A stretch of 64,000 nt of DNA, from positions 1-64,000 of the forward strand of contig CALGLR010000037.1 in NCBI GenBank assembly GCA_937959395.1. Direction: 5' to 3'. The notes below the pieces were generated by a model that had not been told where the DNA came from, made no database searches, and was given only the letters and a program-made list of their open reading frames with translations. The DNA comes from an uncultured Flavobacteriaceae bacterium (lineage in GTDB: Bacteria; Bacteroidota; Bacteroidia; Flavobacteriales; Flavobacteriaceae). The position numbers and the translations under genes were made by a program. Numbering within the stretch: position 1 is the stretch's first letter; each line of letters opens with the position of its first letter. Below, piece by piece: positions 34,416 through 42,642 of this stretch.

Positions 34416-34530
34416 GATAATCAAATTCTGATAAAATGCAAATAAATCCGATAAAAAGTTATAAACAAATCGTTTAAACACTATTTTGTCGATAAAAAAC
34501 ATATAATGCCGATTAAATAAAATAAGTGCT

Positions 34531-35079
34531 TTATGAGAATTTCGAGTTTCTACCCACTATTCCTTTATAAAAATCACGTATTTTCTTAAAGTCTGCTTCT
34601 ATATCATTGGTTGGATAAAAAGGCTCAGAAATAGTGTTTAGTTTGTTTTTGAAATCAAAAGTGAACATAATGATTGGAACATTAGCTTCTTTGGCTATAT
34701 AATAGAAACCTGTTTTCCATTTCTCGACTTTTTTTCGAGTTCCTTCTGGAGATAAGGACAATCTAAATTCTTTTTTATCTTTAAATAATTTTGCTATGGC
34801 TTCTACTTTGTTCTGGCTAGAAGTTCTATCAATTGGCACACCTCCTACTGCTTTAAAATAGAGTCCTAAAGGCCAAACAAACAAGTCTTTTTTACCTATA
34901 AAATTGGTTTTAACTCTCGTAATTTTTCTAATAAATAATGCTACAATAAAATCTAAATTACTAGTATGTGGAGCTCCTATTATAATGGCTTTCTTAATTG
35001 TATCTTGGGAGAAATTTGTATTTCCAACAATTTTCCAACCCCAAATTTTAATGTAGATTAACTTAGCTAGCCAACGCAT
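34531..35079 (-). CDS. 1-acyl-sn-glycerol-3-phosphate acyltransferase-like protein
   Basis: A 182 aa PlsC-family acyltransferase. The HxxxxD motif is in GAPHTSNLDFIVAL (about residue 37), and the second block is SLSPEGTRKK. It lacks a long hydrophobic N-terminus and is shorter than classical PlsC (about 240 aa), so it may act on lipids other than lysophosphatidate. It starts 1 bp after the KdnB-like gene ends and is likely co-transcribed with it. Confidence 0.85.
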   Translation of the reverse strand: MRWLAKLIYIKIWGWKIVGNTNFSQDTIKKAIIIGAPHTSNLDFIVALFIRKITRVKTNFIGKKDLFVWPLGLYFKAVGGVPIDRTSSQNKVEAIAKLFKDKKEFRLSLSPEGTRKKVEKWKTGFYYIAKEANVPIIMFTFDFKNKLNTISEPFYPTNDIEADFKKIRDFYKGIVGRNSKFS

Positions 35080-35080
35080 A

Positions 35081-36163
35081 CTACATTTTTTGGTATAATT
35101 CTTTTAATCGTTCTCTTGTAATTGTCTTTTTCCAGTTCTTCCCAATGGCATTTTCCCATAGCGGTTCTAAACTTAAAGCGACATCAATCATGATATCAAA
35201 CTCAGCATCACTTAAATTAGCGCAAATGCCTTGGGGTAAAGTAATATTGTGCTTCTCTTTCATTTGTTTAAAAAGCTTAACTCCTTCAGGATAAAACTCT
35301 TCTAAATGATCAATAACGATACAATTTCCTATTCCATGTTTAGTACCTAATAAAAATGACAAACCATAACTTAATGCATGAGCAACACCAACTTGAGAAT
35401 AAGCAATACTCATTCCTCCGTGCCAACTCGCCATCATTAACTTATCTTCGGCCTCTTCTTTAGATAAATTATCTTTTAAAAATATCTCTTTACATAGCTC
35501 ATAAGCTTTTTCTCCATAGGATTTGCTAAACGCATTTAAATAAGTACCATTTAACGATTCCACACAATGTACGAAACAATCCATTCCTGTATAAAACCAT
35601 TGATCTTTAGGTACATCTTTGGTTAATTCAGGATCTAGTATAACTTGATCGAAAGGTGTATAATCACTATTAATACCTAACTTACGTTCTGGTCCAGTAA
35701 GAATTGTTGTTCTCGAAACTTCTGCTCCTGTTCCTGAAATTGTAGGAATACCTATATGATAGGTCGCTGGATTATTAACTAAATCCCATCCTTGATAATC
35801 TTTCGATTCTCCTTTATTGGTAAGCATTATAGCAACAGCTTTAGCAGTATCTAAAATACTACCGCCTCCAATTCCAATAATTCCAGAAGGATGTTCTTTA
35901 TGTTTTAGTATTATTTCTTCAACTAAAGTATCTATTCCAGATGTTTTTGGTTCTTCTTCTGCAGATATATAATATAACTTATCATCATAAGCTAATGGAA
36001 TTCTAGAAGTTAACCATGCATTGCCTTTAAAGACATCGTCTACTAAGAATATAAAAGGCGCATTTGTATTTAAACGTTTGGGCGCTATTATATCTCCTAA
36101 TTGACTAAAACTGCCGCGTCCAAACACTACTCTAGACACCATTGGGAAATTTCTATAACTCAT
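35081..36163 (-). CDS. kdnB: iron-containing alcohol dehydrogenase, probable Kdo 8-oxidase KdnB
   Basis: A 360 aa group III metal-dependent alcohol dehydrogenase. NAD-binding features are IGIGGGSILDTAKAVAIM and IPTISGTGAEVSRT. Metal ligands are in TGMDCFVHCVES and HALSYGLSFLLGTKHGIGN. The N-terminus NFPMVSRVVFGRGSFSQL and the MDCFVHCVESLNGTYLNAF block resemble, as I recall it, Shewanella KdnB, which oxidises Kdo at C8 on the way to 8-amino-8-deoxy-Kdo. kdsB lies 0.8 kb away, which supports this. The partner aminotransferase KdnA is not in the window. Confidence 0.7.
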   Translation of the reverse strand: MSYRNFPMVSRVVFGRGSFSQLGDIIAPKRLNTNAPFIFLVDDVFKGNAWLTSRIPLAYDDKLYYISAEEEPKTSGIDTLVEEIILKHKEHPSGIIGIGGGSILDTAKAVAIMLTNKGESKDYQGWDLVNNPATYHIGIPTISGTGAEVSRTTILTGPERKLGINSDYTPFDQVILDPELTKDVPKDQWFYTGMDCFVHCVESLNGTYLNAFSKSYGEKAYELCKEIFLKDNLSKEEAEDKLMMASWHGGMSIAYSQVGVAHALSYGLSFLLGTKHGIGNCIVIDHLEEFYPEGVKLFKQMKEKHNITLPQGICANLSDAEFDIMIDVALSLEPLWENAIGKNWKKTITRERLKELYQKM

Positions 36164-36275
36164 TTATTATTTTTTCTATTGTAAATATAAACATCGTATA
36201 ATGTTTAAAATTATTATTAAATATGCTTAAAATTAGTGTTACGTTTCAAACATAGTCGTTAAGCTGTACAATTAT

Positions 36276-36980
36276 TTAGATTAATAATTCTAATGTAGCT
36301 TCTAAATTAGTTAATGTTTTATATTTTCTATTACTCTTTTCTTCTTCTTTTACTATTTCATGTTCCCATGTTGTATGAAATGGGACGTGAATTGCTTTTG
36401 CTTTAATATTTATTAATGGCAAAACATCTGATTTTAAAGAATTACCTATCATCAAAAAATGCTCTGGTTCTATTTCTAAATGGTTAAGTAATTTTATATA
36501 ATTTTCTTCTTTTTTATCACTAAGTACTTCAATATGGTGAAAATATTTTAGTAACCCAGACTTTTCTAACTTACGTTCTTGATCTAATAAATCGCCTTTA
36601 GTGGCCACTATTAATTTATACTTTTTAGAAAGCAAAGTTAATACTCTTTCTACATTTTCCAACAACTCAACTGGTTTGTTGAGCATCTCCTTCCCTATTT
36701 TTAATATTTTCGCTACTATTTCATTAGAAACTTCATAATTAGAAATCTCTAAAGCCATTTCTACCATTGAAAGCGTAAACCCCTTTATACCATAACCATA
36801 AGTTGGTAAATTTTTTATTTCCATTTTAAAAAGCTCTTGATCAATCTTATTTGGTGTTTCATATCGACTTAATAAACCACCAACTATTGCTTCTGCTTCT
36901 CTAAAATAAGTTTCATTAACCCATAGCGTATCATCCGCATCAAATCCAATGACTTTTATATGTTTATATTCATTTTCCAA
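36276..36980 (-). CDS. HAD-family hydrolase
   Basis: A 234 aa haloacid dehalogenase-type phosphatase. Motif I is IGFDADDTLWVNE, motif II IVATKGD, and motif IV MIGNSLKSDVLP. A helical cap follows motif I. It is 1 bp from kdsB, so it is co-transcribed; it is not a typical KdsC (which is ~180 aa and capless). The substrate is unknown, possibly a sugar phosphate given its neighbours. Confidence 0.87.
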   Translation of the reverse strand: MENEYKHIKVIGFDADDTLWVNETYFREAEAIVGGLLSRYETPNKIDQELFKMEIKNLPTYGYGIKGFTLSMVEMALEISNYEVSNEIVAKILKIGKEMLNKPVELLENVERVLTLLSKKYKLIVATKGDLLDQERKLEKSGLLKYFHHIEVLSDKKEENYIKLLNHLEIEPEHFLMIGNSLKSDVLPLINIKAKAIHVPFHTTWEHEIVKEEEKSNRKYKTLTNLEATLELLI

Positions 36981-36981
36981 C

Positions 36982-37710
36982 TTATTTCCAAAGCTTTATT
37001 GCGCGTTCTAAATCTTCTGGTGTATCAATTTCAATACCCTGAACATCAGTTTCTACCATTTTAATTCGTTTTCCATACTCTAAATACCGAATGCACTCTA
37101 TTTTTTCTGAAGCTTCTAATGGTTTCATTGGTAATCGATAAAAATCCAATAAAGCTGCTTTTCGAAAAGCATACACTCCTTTGTGCTTAAAATATTTAGC
37201 TCCAACATTTTTATCTCTTGGATAAGGTATTGGGCTACGAGAAAAATATAATGCACAGTTTTCTTGATCTGTAATAACTTTTACCGTATTTGGATTCTCT
37301 ATTTCTTTTTTATCCTTTATTTCAACCATTAGTGAAGCTAAATCTATTTGAGATTTAGTGTCATTTTTAAATACTTCTATTAGCCTTTTTAAAGATTCTA
37401 TTTCAATAAATGGTTCATCTCCTTGTACATTAATAACAATATCAACATCCATAAACTCTACAGCTTCTGCAATTCGATCACTTCCACATTCGTGAGATTT
37501 AATACTCATTATTGCTTTACCGCCACTATTTTCTATTTCCTCAAAAATAATAGCACTATCGGTTACAACATAAACATCATCAAACAATCCAGTCGCCTTT
37601 GTTGCTTCATAGGTTCTAGTAATAACTGATTTTCCTGCTAAATCTTGCATTAATTTAGCGGGAAATCGTGTTGCACTATATCGTGCTGGTATCATTGCTA
37701 TTATTTTCAT
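36982..37710 (-). CDS. kdsB: 3-deoxy-manno-octulosonate cytidylyltransferase KdsB
   Basis: A 242 aa CMP-Kdo synthetase that activates Kdo for lipopolysaccharide core assembly. [22 protein letters not shown] (in part) is the CTP-binding start. Other conserved blocks are [30 protein letters not shown] and the C-terminal [12 protein letters not shown]. The length is typical. First gene of the leftward unit kdsB-HAD, with the KdnB-like and PlsC-like genes beyond. Confidence 0.95.
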   Translation of the reverse strand: MKIIAMIPARYSATRFPAKLMQDLAGKSVITRTYEATKATGLFDDVYVVTDSAIIFEEIENSGGKAIMSIKSHECGSDRIAEAVEFMDVDIVINVQGDEPFIEIESLKRLIEVFKNDTKSQIDLASLMVEIKDKKEIENPNTVKVITDQENCALYFSRSPIPYPRDKNVGAKYFKHKGVYAFRKAALLDFYRLPMKPLEASEKIECIRYLEYGKRIKMVETDVQGIEIDTPEDLERAIKLWK

Positions 37711-37761
37711 TAAGCGTATTGAAAAATTAACGTATCAAAAATATAATTTTTATAATCATTA

Positions 37762-38328
37762 TTAGGCCTTATTAGGCTTAAATTTTCTATATATTTTATA
37801 AATAACAAACATAATAATAATCACTACGAAAACTGCTACGTATGGCAAAAACACTGATAATAAAGACATTACAATAGAAGTTCCTGTTTCTACTGTAGAT
37901 ACTATTGGATTTGCTACGCCTGCTGTGGCTGTTGTAGAAGCTAAGCGCGTTGCTCCGGAAGAGCTAGCCACTGCTGTTGCTGTTCCTCCTCCTGCTATAA
38001 TTGCTAATGCCCAAGTAATTACCGGGCTTAAATCTGCTACAGTAGACACCATGACAGCAGTACCAGCAATTGCAGCTAAAGGAATCGCTACGGAATCTAA
38101 TAAATTATCTAAATATGGGATATAATAAGTAAAAATTTCTGCTATTGTTGCCACCCCTAAAACAATGAGAGCAGATAAACTTCCAACCCATTGCCAGGAA
38201 TCATTAAGTTCCCATGCACCAAAATAGGCGGCTAAGCTTAAGGCAAATAAAGGAACAAATATTCTAAACCCAACAGATGCAGCTAAACCTATCCCTAAAC
38301 ATATACTTATTATTGTTTCTGCAGTCAT
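37762..38328 (-). CDS. DUF4126 family membrane protein
   Basis: A 188 aa protein with about five transmembrane segments. The start LGIGLAASVGFRIFVPLF and the central SSSGATRLASTTATAGVANP are typical of DUF4126. The function is unknown. Confidence 0.88.
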   Translation of the reverse strand: MTAETIISICLGIGLAASVGFRIFVPLFALSLAAYFGAWELNDSWQWVGSLSALIVLGVATIAEIFTYYIPYLDNLLDSVAIPLAAIAGTAVMVSTVADLSPVITWALAIIAGGGTATAVASSSGATRLASTTATAGVANPIVSTVETGTSIVMSLLSVFLPYVAVFVVIIIMFVIYKIYRKFKPNKA

Positions 38329-38414
38329 TAATTATTTATAAATATATTTTTAGTCAAAGTTAAATAATCTTTTTATGTTTTGTAATCTATAATTTAGAAA
38401 GTGGTTTACTCGTT

Positions 38415-39842
38415 TTAATCTTCAGTAAAAGCATCATTTTTAAAACCTATTAAGTACAATTTTTCTTTTGCTCTGGTAATTGCTGTGTACAACCATCTTA
38501 AGTAATCTCTATCTATTCCGTTAGGTAAATAAGGTTGTTCTACAAATACTGTACTCCACTGTCCTCCTTGAGATTTATGACAAGTAATCGCATAAGAAAA
38601 TTTTACCTGAAGTGCATTAAAATACTTACTCCCTTTCACTTTTAAAAATTTTCGATAATTACTTCCTTCTTCTTCAAAATCTTTCATCACTTCTTGATAA
38701 AGTCTATTTGAATCGTCATAAGTTAACGAAGGGGTTTCTGCAGAAATTGTATCTAATAGTAAAACCGTTTCAAAAGGGCTCATTTTTGGATAATCTACCA
38801 TTCTTACTTTCACTTCGGCAAAACGAAAACCATATAATTCTTTAATACTAAAGATTTCTAAAACTTCTATTATATCACCATTAGCAATAAAACCAGCTTC
38901 TGCAGTAGGTTTTAACCAAAAGTAATTATTCTTAACCACCATTAAATAATCCCCAGAAGACAATTCATTCTCATTAAATAATATACGACTACGAATTTGT
39001 TGGTTATATAAATTTGCGCGTTTATTACTTCTTACAATTATTGCTGTTTCTTCATTTCCTAAATTACTGTAAGCTCCATCTATTGCTTCCAAAATCTCAT
39101 TTCCTTCAATAAGCCTAACAATATCTTTAAAACCGCTTAAATTAAATTTAAATGAATCGAAAAAGTGCCCAGCTATTGCCTCTCTTAATAAAGTAGCGTT
39201 TTCTAAAATACCTGATTCTTGTCCTTGTCGCATGACTTCGTCTAACTCCATTTTTGTGACATTCTTATTGTAATTAAGACTAAGCGTATTCTCATCTAAA
39301 GCTGGGCTTAATTCTAATTTCACAGGTGGCAACTGGGCTGTATCTCCAATTAATAATAGTTTACATGTATTACCTGAATACACATATTGCATTAAATCGT
39401 CTAGCAATGATCCATTTTCAAAAAGTTTAGAATCACTTGGAGTATCAGGAATCATTGATGCTTCATCTACTATAAAAATGGTGTTTTTATGTTTGTTAGG
39501 TTGCAATACAAATTTTACACCGCCACTTTTCTCTTTCTTCGGAAAATAAATTTTTTTATGTATTGTAAAAGCTTCTTTTCCTGAATAATTTGCAATGACT
39601 TTAGCAGCTCTGCCTGTTGGAGCCATTAACACGGCGCTTTTTTTTACTTTCCATAAATTATTTACTAAAGTCCCTATTATCGTTGTTTTACCTGTTCCGG
39701 CATATCCTTTTAATAAAAAAAGTTCATTTGGAGAATCGTCAAAAATAAATTCAGAAAGTTGAAGTAATAAAATATCTTGCTTAGTTGTAGGTTTAAACGG
39801 AAATTGCTGTTTTATAAGCGAATAAAATTGCGAGTGGGTCAT
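38415..39842 (-). CDS. RecD-like superfamily 1 DNA helicase
   Basis: A 475 aa AAA/UvrD_C2-type helicase. Walker A is LKGYAGTGKTTIIGT (about residue 45). Walker B is IFIVDEASMIPD. The Q-rich motif III is LLIGDTAQLPPV, motif V/VI regions are ITCHKSQGGQW and LYTAITRAKEKLYLIG. It lacks the long N-terminal part of RecD2 and has no RecB/RecC partner here. Such compact helicases are usual in Bacteroidota, function in repair assumed. Confidence 0.9.
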   Translation of the reverse strand: MTHSQFYSLIKQQFPFKPTTKQDILLLQLSEFIFDDSPNELFLLKGYAGTGKTTIIGTLVNNLWKVKKSAVLMAPTGRAAKVIANYSGKEAFTIHKKIYFPKKEKSGGVKFVLQPNKHKNTIFIVDEASMIPDTPSDSKLFENGSLLDDLMQYVYSGNTCKLLLIGDTAQLPPVKLELSPALDENTLSLNYNKNVTKMELDEVMRQGQESGILENATLLREAIAGHFFDSFKFNLSGFKDIVRLIEGNEILEAIDGAYSNLGNEETAIIVRSNKRANLYNQQIRSRILFNENELSSGDYLMVVKNNYFWLKPTAEAGFIANGDIIEVLEIFSIKELYGFRFAEVKVRMVDYPKMSPFETVLLLDTISAETPSLTYDDSNRLYQEVMKDFEEEGSNYRKFLKVKGSKYFNALQVKFSYAITCHKSQGGQWSTVFVEQPYLPNGIDRDYLRWLYTAITRAKEKLYLIGFKNDAFTED

Positions 39843-39924
39843 TAAAGAGAGTACGTTATAAACATTTGTTCAAAGATATGAATGATTTTTACTCGCATAG
39901 GCTTTTACGATTAAAAAAAAATTG

Positions 39925-39932
39925 TAGATTTG
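39925..39932 (+). promoter_or_regulatory. -7 element TAGATTTG
   Basis: Exact TAnnTTTG match 35 nt before ATG 39968. It lies inside the longest open frame of the following gene, which supports the shorter start. Confidence 0.55.
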
Positions 39933-39967
39933 CGAAAGTCGATTTATTAAATATAACTAAAAAAAAC

Positions 39968-40714
39968 ATGCTAACACTAATTTTAATCACAGTTGCCGTA
40001 ATACTACTTACAGTAGGTATCGTTTGGGTAATTGACAAATTTGTCCCTACAAAACTTAAACCTGTATTAATGATTGGGCTTTGGGCTTTAATTATATTTT
40101 TAGGCTATTTAACGTTCATGTCTGTTTATGGTGAAATAAAATTTAACCAAGTTAAAGAGAAACGTTATGCTAAAGTAATTGAGAACCTTATAGATATTAG
40201 AGATTCTGAATTAGCCTACAGAGAACGCAAAGGAAAGTTTACAAATAATTATAATGAATTAATTAATTTTATTGAAAACGGTAAATTTATAATTACTCAA
40301 AGAAGAGATAGTACTGTTTTAGATGAAGTTAAAACGAAAGCATACGGTGGTGTTGAATCATTTATGGAAATAACTATTGTAGATACATTAGACCAAGTCT
40401 CTGTAAAAGATTCTTTATTCAAAACATCTACACGCTACAAAACGATGATGAATGTTCCTTTTGCGCCAGAAGGCACTAAATACACTTTAAAAGCTGGACA
40501 AGTAGGTGAAGAGGGTGATAAGGAACCTGTTTTTGAAGCTTCTGTTTTAAAGAAATTAGTTTTACATGACCAAGAGCCGGATTATCTTTTTAAAGAAAAT
40601 GAAGTTGTTTCTGTTGAAGAAATTGATGGTAATACTATTCGTGTTGGATCTATGGAAGAAGTAAAAGTAATAGGTAACTGGCCTAAACTTTATGACGTAC
40701 AAACAAAAAAATAA
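39968..40714 (+). CDS. membrane-anchored protein of unknown function
   Basis: A 248 aa protein starting at ATG 39968 (MLTLILITVAVILLTVG). Two transmembrane helices lie at about 2-24 and 32-52. The rest, about 195 aa, is charged and probably exposed outside, beginning with a helix VKEKRYAKVIENLIDIRDSE (in part). I chose the inner ATG because the 34 upstream codons look non-coding and contain a promoter element. I do not recognise a family by name. Its 3' end overlaps the DUF3822 gene by 23 bp. Confidence 0.8.
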   Translation: MLTLILITVAVILLTVGIVWVIDKFVPTKLKPVLMIGLWALIIFLGYLTFMSVYGEIKFNQVKEKRYAKVIENLIDIRDSELAYRERKGKFTNNYNELINFIENGKFIITQRRDSTVLDEVKTKAYGGVESFMEITIVDTLDQVSVKDSLFKTSTRYKTMMNVPFAPEGTKYTLKAGQVGEEGDKEPVFEASVLKKLVLHDQEPDYLFKENEVVSVEEIDGNTIRVGSMEEVKVIGNWPKLYDVQTKK

Positions 40715-41516
40715 TAATCAAGAAATAACACATAAAGAACTGTCCATTCAAATTAGTTTGAGTGGACTTTCTTTTTGTATATTAAATACTGAAATCAATA
40801 CCATAATTTATTTAAAAACATTCCCAACAACAAGTAAAAAAACCCCATTTCAAATTCTTGATAAGCTTCAAATACTTTTTAAAGAAGAAGACATCTTTAA
40901 TCAAAAATTTGATAATGTTAATGTTATTTATGTTAACGAACTAGCAACTTTAGTTCCTAAAGAGTTATTTAAAGAAAATCTTTTAGCCGACTATCTTAAG
41001 TTTAATTCTAAAATCTTAAAAACCGATTTTATTTCTTATGATGAAATCAATACTATTGAAGCCGTTAATGTTTATGTCCCTTATGTAAACATTAATAACT
41101 ATATCTATGAGCAATTTGGTAGTTTTACATACAAACATTTCTCTACCGTTTTAATTGAAAAATTACAAGAAATAGAGAGCCTTAAAACGAATCAAAAAAT
41201 ATATATAAATGTATGTGATACGCACTTTGAAATTATTTCATTTAAAGACGGAAAACTATTTTTATATAATACTTTCGAATATAAAACCAAAGAAGACTTT
41301 ATCTATTACTTATTATTTACAGTAGAGCAATTACGTTTAAATCCTGAAGTTTTAGAACTTATATTCTTAGGGGATATAAATGAAACTGACACTATATATA
41401 AAATTGCATATAAATACATTAGAAATCTTAGTTTTGTTAAACGTATAGATAACTATAACTACACCGAAACCAAACTAAGTACTCATTCAAATTTCACACT
41501 AATAAATAGCTTTTAA
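40692..41516 (+). CDS. DUF3822 family protein
   Basis: A 274 aa cytoplasmic protein. It has the DUF3822 look: LSIQISLSGLSFCILN at the start, YINVCDTHFEIISFKDGKL in the middle, and a C-terminus with LSTHSNFTLINSF. The repeated strand pattern suggests an actin-like ATPase fold, but no phosphate-binding motif is clear. It overlaps rsmD by 1 bp (TAATG), a common pairing in Bacteroidota. Confidence 0.85.
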   Translation: MTYKQKNNNQEITHKELSIQISLSGLSFCILNTEINTIIYLKTFPTTSKKTPFQILDKLQILFKEEDIFNQKFDNVNVIYVNELATLVPKELFKENLLADYLKFNSKILKTDFISYDEINTIEAVNVYVPYVNINNYIYEQFGSFTYKHFSTVLIEKLQEIESLKTNQKIYINVCDTHFEIISFKDGKLFLYNTFEYKTKEDFIYYLLFTVEQLRLNPEVLELIFLGDINETDTIYKIAYKYIRNLSFVKRIDNYNYTETKLSTHSNFTLINSF

Positions 41517-42073
41517 TGCGTATTATCTCTGGTTTATATAAAAGTATACGAATTACCGCTCCAAAAAAGCTTCCGGTACGCCCCACAACAGATATGGCAA
41601 AAGAAGCTTTATTCAATATTATAAACAATCGCTATTATTTTGATGAAATCTCTGTAATCGACTTATTTTCTGGCACTGGTAATATAAGCTACGAATTTGC
41701 ATCAAGAGGAGTTGAACAAATTACGAGTGTAGACCAAGATTACGGTTGCATTAAATTTATAAATAAAACGGCTGAAGAGTTTGACATGACCATTCAGGTT
41801 ATAAAAAGTGATGTGTTTAAATATCTTGAAAAGTCAAAACAAAAAGCAACCTTGATTTTTGCGGATCCTCCTTATGATTTTGATATTGATACTTTCGCAA
41901 AAATTCCAGAATTGGTGTTTAAAAATAATTTATTAGAAAATGAAGGTTTATTAATAATAGAACACTCAAAACACACCAATTTATCAGACTTAAACCATTA
42001 CAGTCATACCAAAAGTTACGGAGGAAATAGTTTTAGTTTTTTTGAAGCACCTTCTAGTGACGAAGAGGAATAA
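41516..42073 (+). CDS. rsmD: 16S rRNA (guanine(966)-N2)-methyltransferase RsmD
   Basis: A 185 aa SAM-dependent methyltransferase that modifies G966 of 16S rRNA. MRIISGLYKSIRI opens the protein. KLPVRPTTDMAKEALFNI, the SAM motif VIDLFSGTGNISYEFASRG and the catalytic FADPPYDF (DPPY) are all present. The length is typical. Confidence 0.94.
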   Translation: MRIISGLYKSIRITAPKKLPVRPTTDMAKEALFNIINNRYYFDEISVIDLFSGTGNISYEFASRGVEQITSVDQDYGCIKFINKTAEEFDMTIQVIKSDVFKYLEKSKQKATLIFADPPYDFDIDTFAKIPELVFKNNLLENEGLLIIEHSKHTNLSDLNHYSHTKSYGGNSFSFFEAPSSDEEE

Positions 42074-42132
42074 TTACAATTTATAACATTTGCTCATAGA
42101 ATTAGAAAGAAGTTTCTAGTTTTATTCATGAG

Positions 42133-42152
42133 ATTCCCGCCTGTGCGGGAAT
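42133..42152 (-). terminator. hairpin beyond rnpB
   Basis: A perfect 8-bp stem ATTCCCGC/GCGGGAAT with a CTGT loop lies between rsmD and rnpB. On the minus strand the T-run TTTTTTATA lies before it, not after, so the rnpB end may form at its own P1 helix; this hairpin may be an additional stop or a 3' processing signal for either gene. Confidence 0.45.
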
Positions 42153-42160
42153 ATAAAAAA

Positions 42161-42470
42161 GCAGATCTATAAGCCGGATTTTGTACTCTTACAAGCCCTT
42201 ATCATTTATCTACGACTATTGTTACCAATAGCCTCTAGCTGCCTACCCTCTAGTCTCGCGCGTGTACGCTCAAACACTAGTTTACATGACATTGCACCGC
42301 ATAGAGTTTACCTGGTTTCACTACAGCATTACCTGTACGTACTTTCTGTTGCACTTTTCCTAATCTTACAACTGGTGGCTGTTAACCACTATGCTTACAC
42401 TATGGTGTCCGGACTTTCCTCTTAAATGCTAAAAATAAATTCAACATAAAAGCGATAAGGCGATCTGCTT
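42161..42470 (-). ncRNA. rnpB: RNase P RNA, bacterial type A
   Basis: About 310 nt. The minus strand contains GAGGAAAGTCCGGAC, the near-universal P4 5' half (42425-42411 region), and GTAGATAAATGATAAGG in the 3' part with GAGTACAAAATCCGGCTTAT. The ends GCAGATCGCC and GGCTTATAGATCTGC can pair as P1. This RNA is the catalytic subunit of RNase P, which trims tRNA 5' ends. Exact ends are estimated from the P1 pairing. The 42219-42425 plus-strand open frame is a shadow of it. Confidence 0.95.
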
Positions 42471-42475
42471 GGGTG

Positions 42476-42483
42476 CGAAATTA
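42476..42483 (-). promoter_or_regulatory. -7-like element TAATTTCG of rnpB
   Basis: One mismatch to TAnnTTTG, ending 6 nt before the estimated 5' end of the RNase P RNA. The spacing supports it. Confidence 0.5.
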
Positions 42484-42560
42484 CAATTTTTAATACTTAA
42501 TTATGTTGATAACTATCAATAAATTCATAGTATAAAATACTGCATTTTAGGTCTAATTTT

Positions 42561-42568
42561 TAACTTTG
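42561..42568 (+). promoter_or_regulatory. -7 element TAACTTTG upstream of dnaX
   Basis: Exact TAnnTTTG match, 74 nt before the GTG start of dnaX. It is divergent from the rnpB promoter 78 bp away. Confidence 0.5.
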
Positions 42569-42642
42569 TTGAAATAATCAAGTATCCTGTTAGATACAAA
42601 CCAATCGTTATAAGATTGGAACATTAAAAAGTTATTATAATA

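Larger units (their letters stand above)
34272..34466. repeat. direct repeat, copy 2 (small transcription unit)
   Basis: Partner of 33582-33776. Upstream of it, further weak similarity to the region right of copy 1 continues (CGATTAAATA, AAAACATA), so the original duplicated block was probably about 250 bp. Confidence 0.9.
33438..34530. other. 1.1 kb gene-poor island with duplicated small transcription units
   Basis: No protein gene of normal size. From left: a terminator (33451-33477); a CGAGG/CCTCG hairpin beside a GGGTATTAAACCC dyad (33515-33540); small-RNA-like unit copy 1; an AT-rich stretch with recurring CGATTAAA-type octamers; MITE-like copy 2; small-RNA-like unit copy 2; then the plsC stop. 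A 17-codon basic open frame at 33994-34047 is not convincing. Confidence 0.75.

Noticed and set aside
38377-38400. Second copy of the palindromic operator TGTAATCTA...
   Set aside because: Only the left half matches well; the right half (AATTTAGAAA) is degenerate, and it lies between two genes of the same strand without a -7 element in a useful place.
42219-42425. 68 aa open frame on the plus strand
   Set aside because: It lies antisense within the RNase P RNA gene, whose P4 signature GAGGAAAGTCCGGAC is unmistakable.
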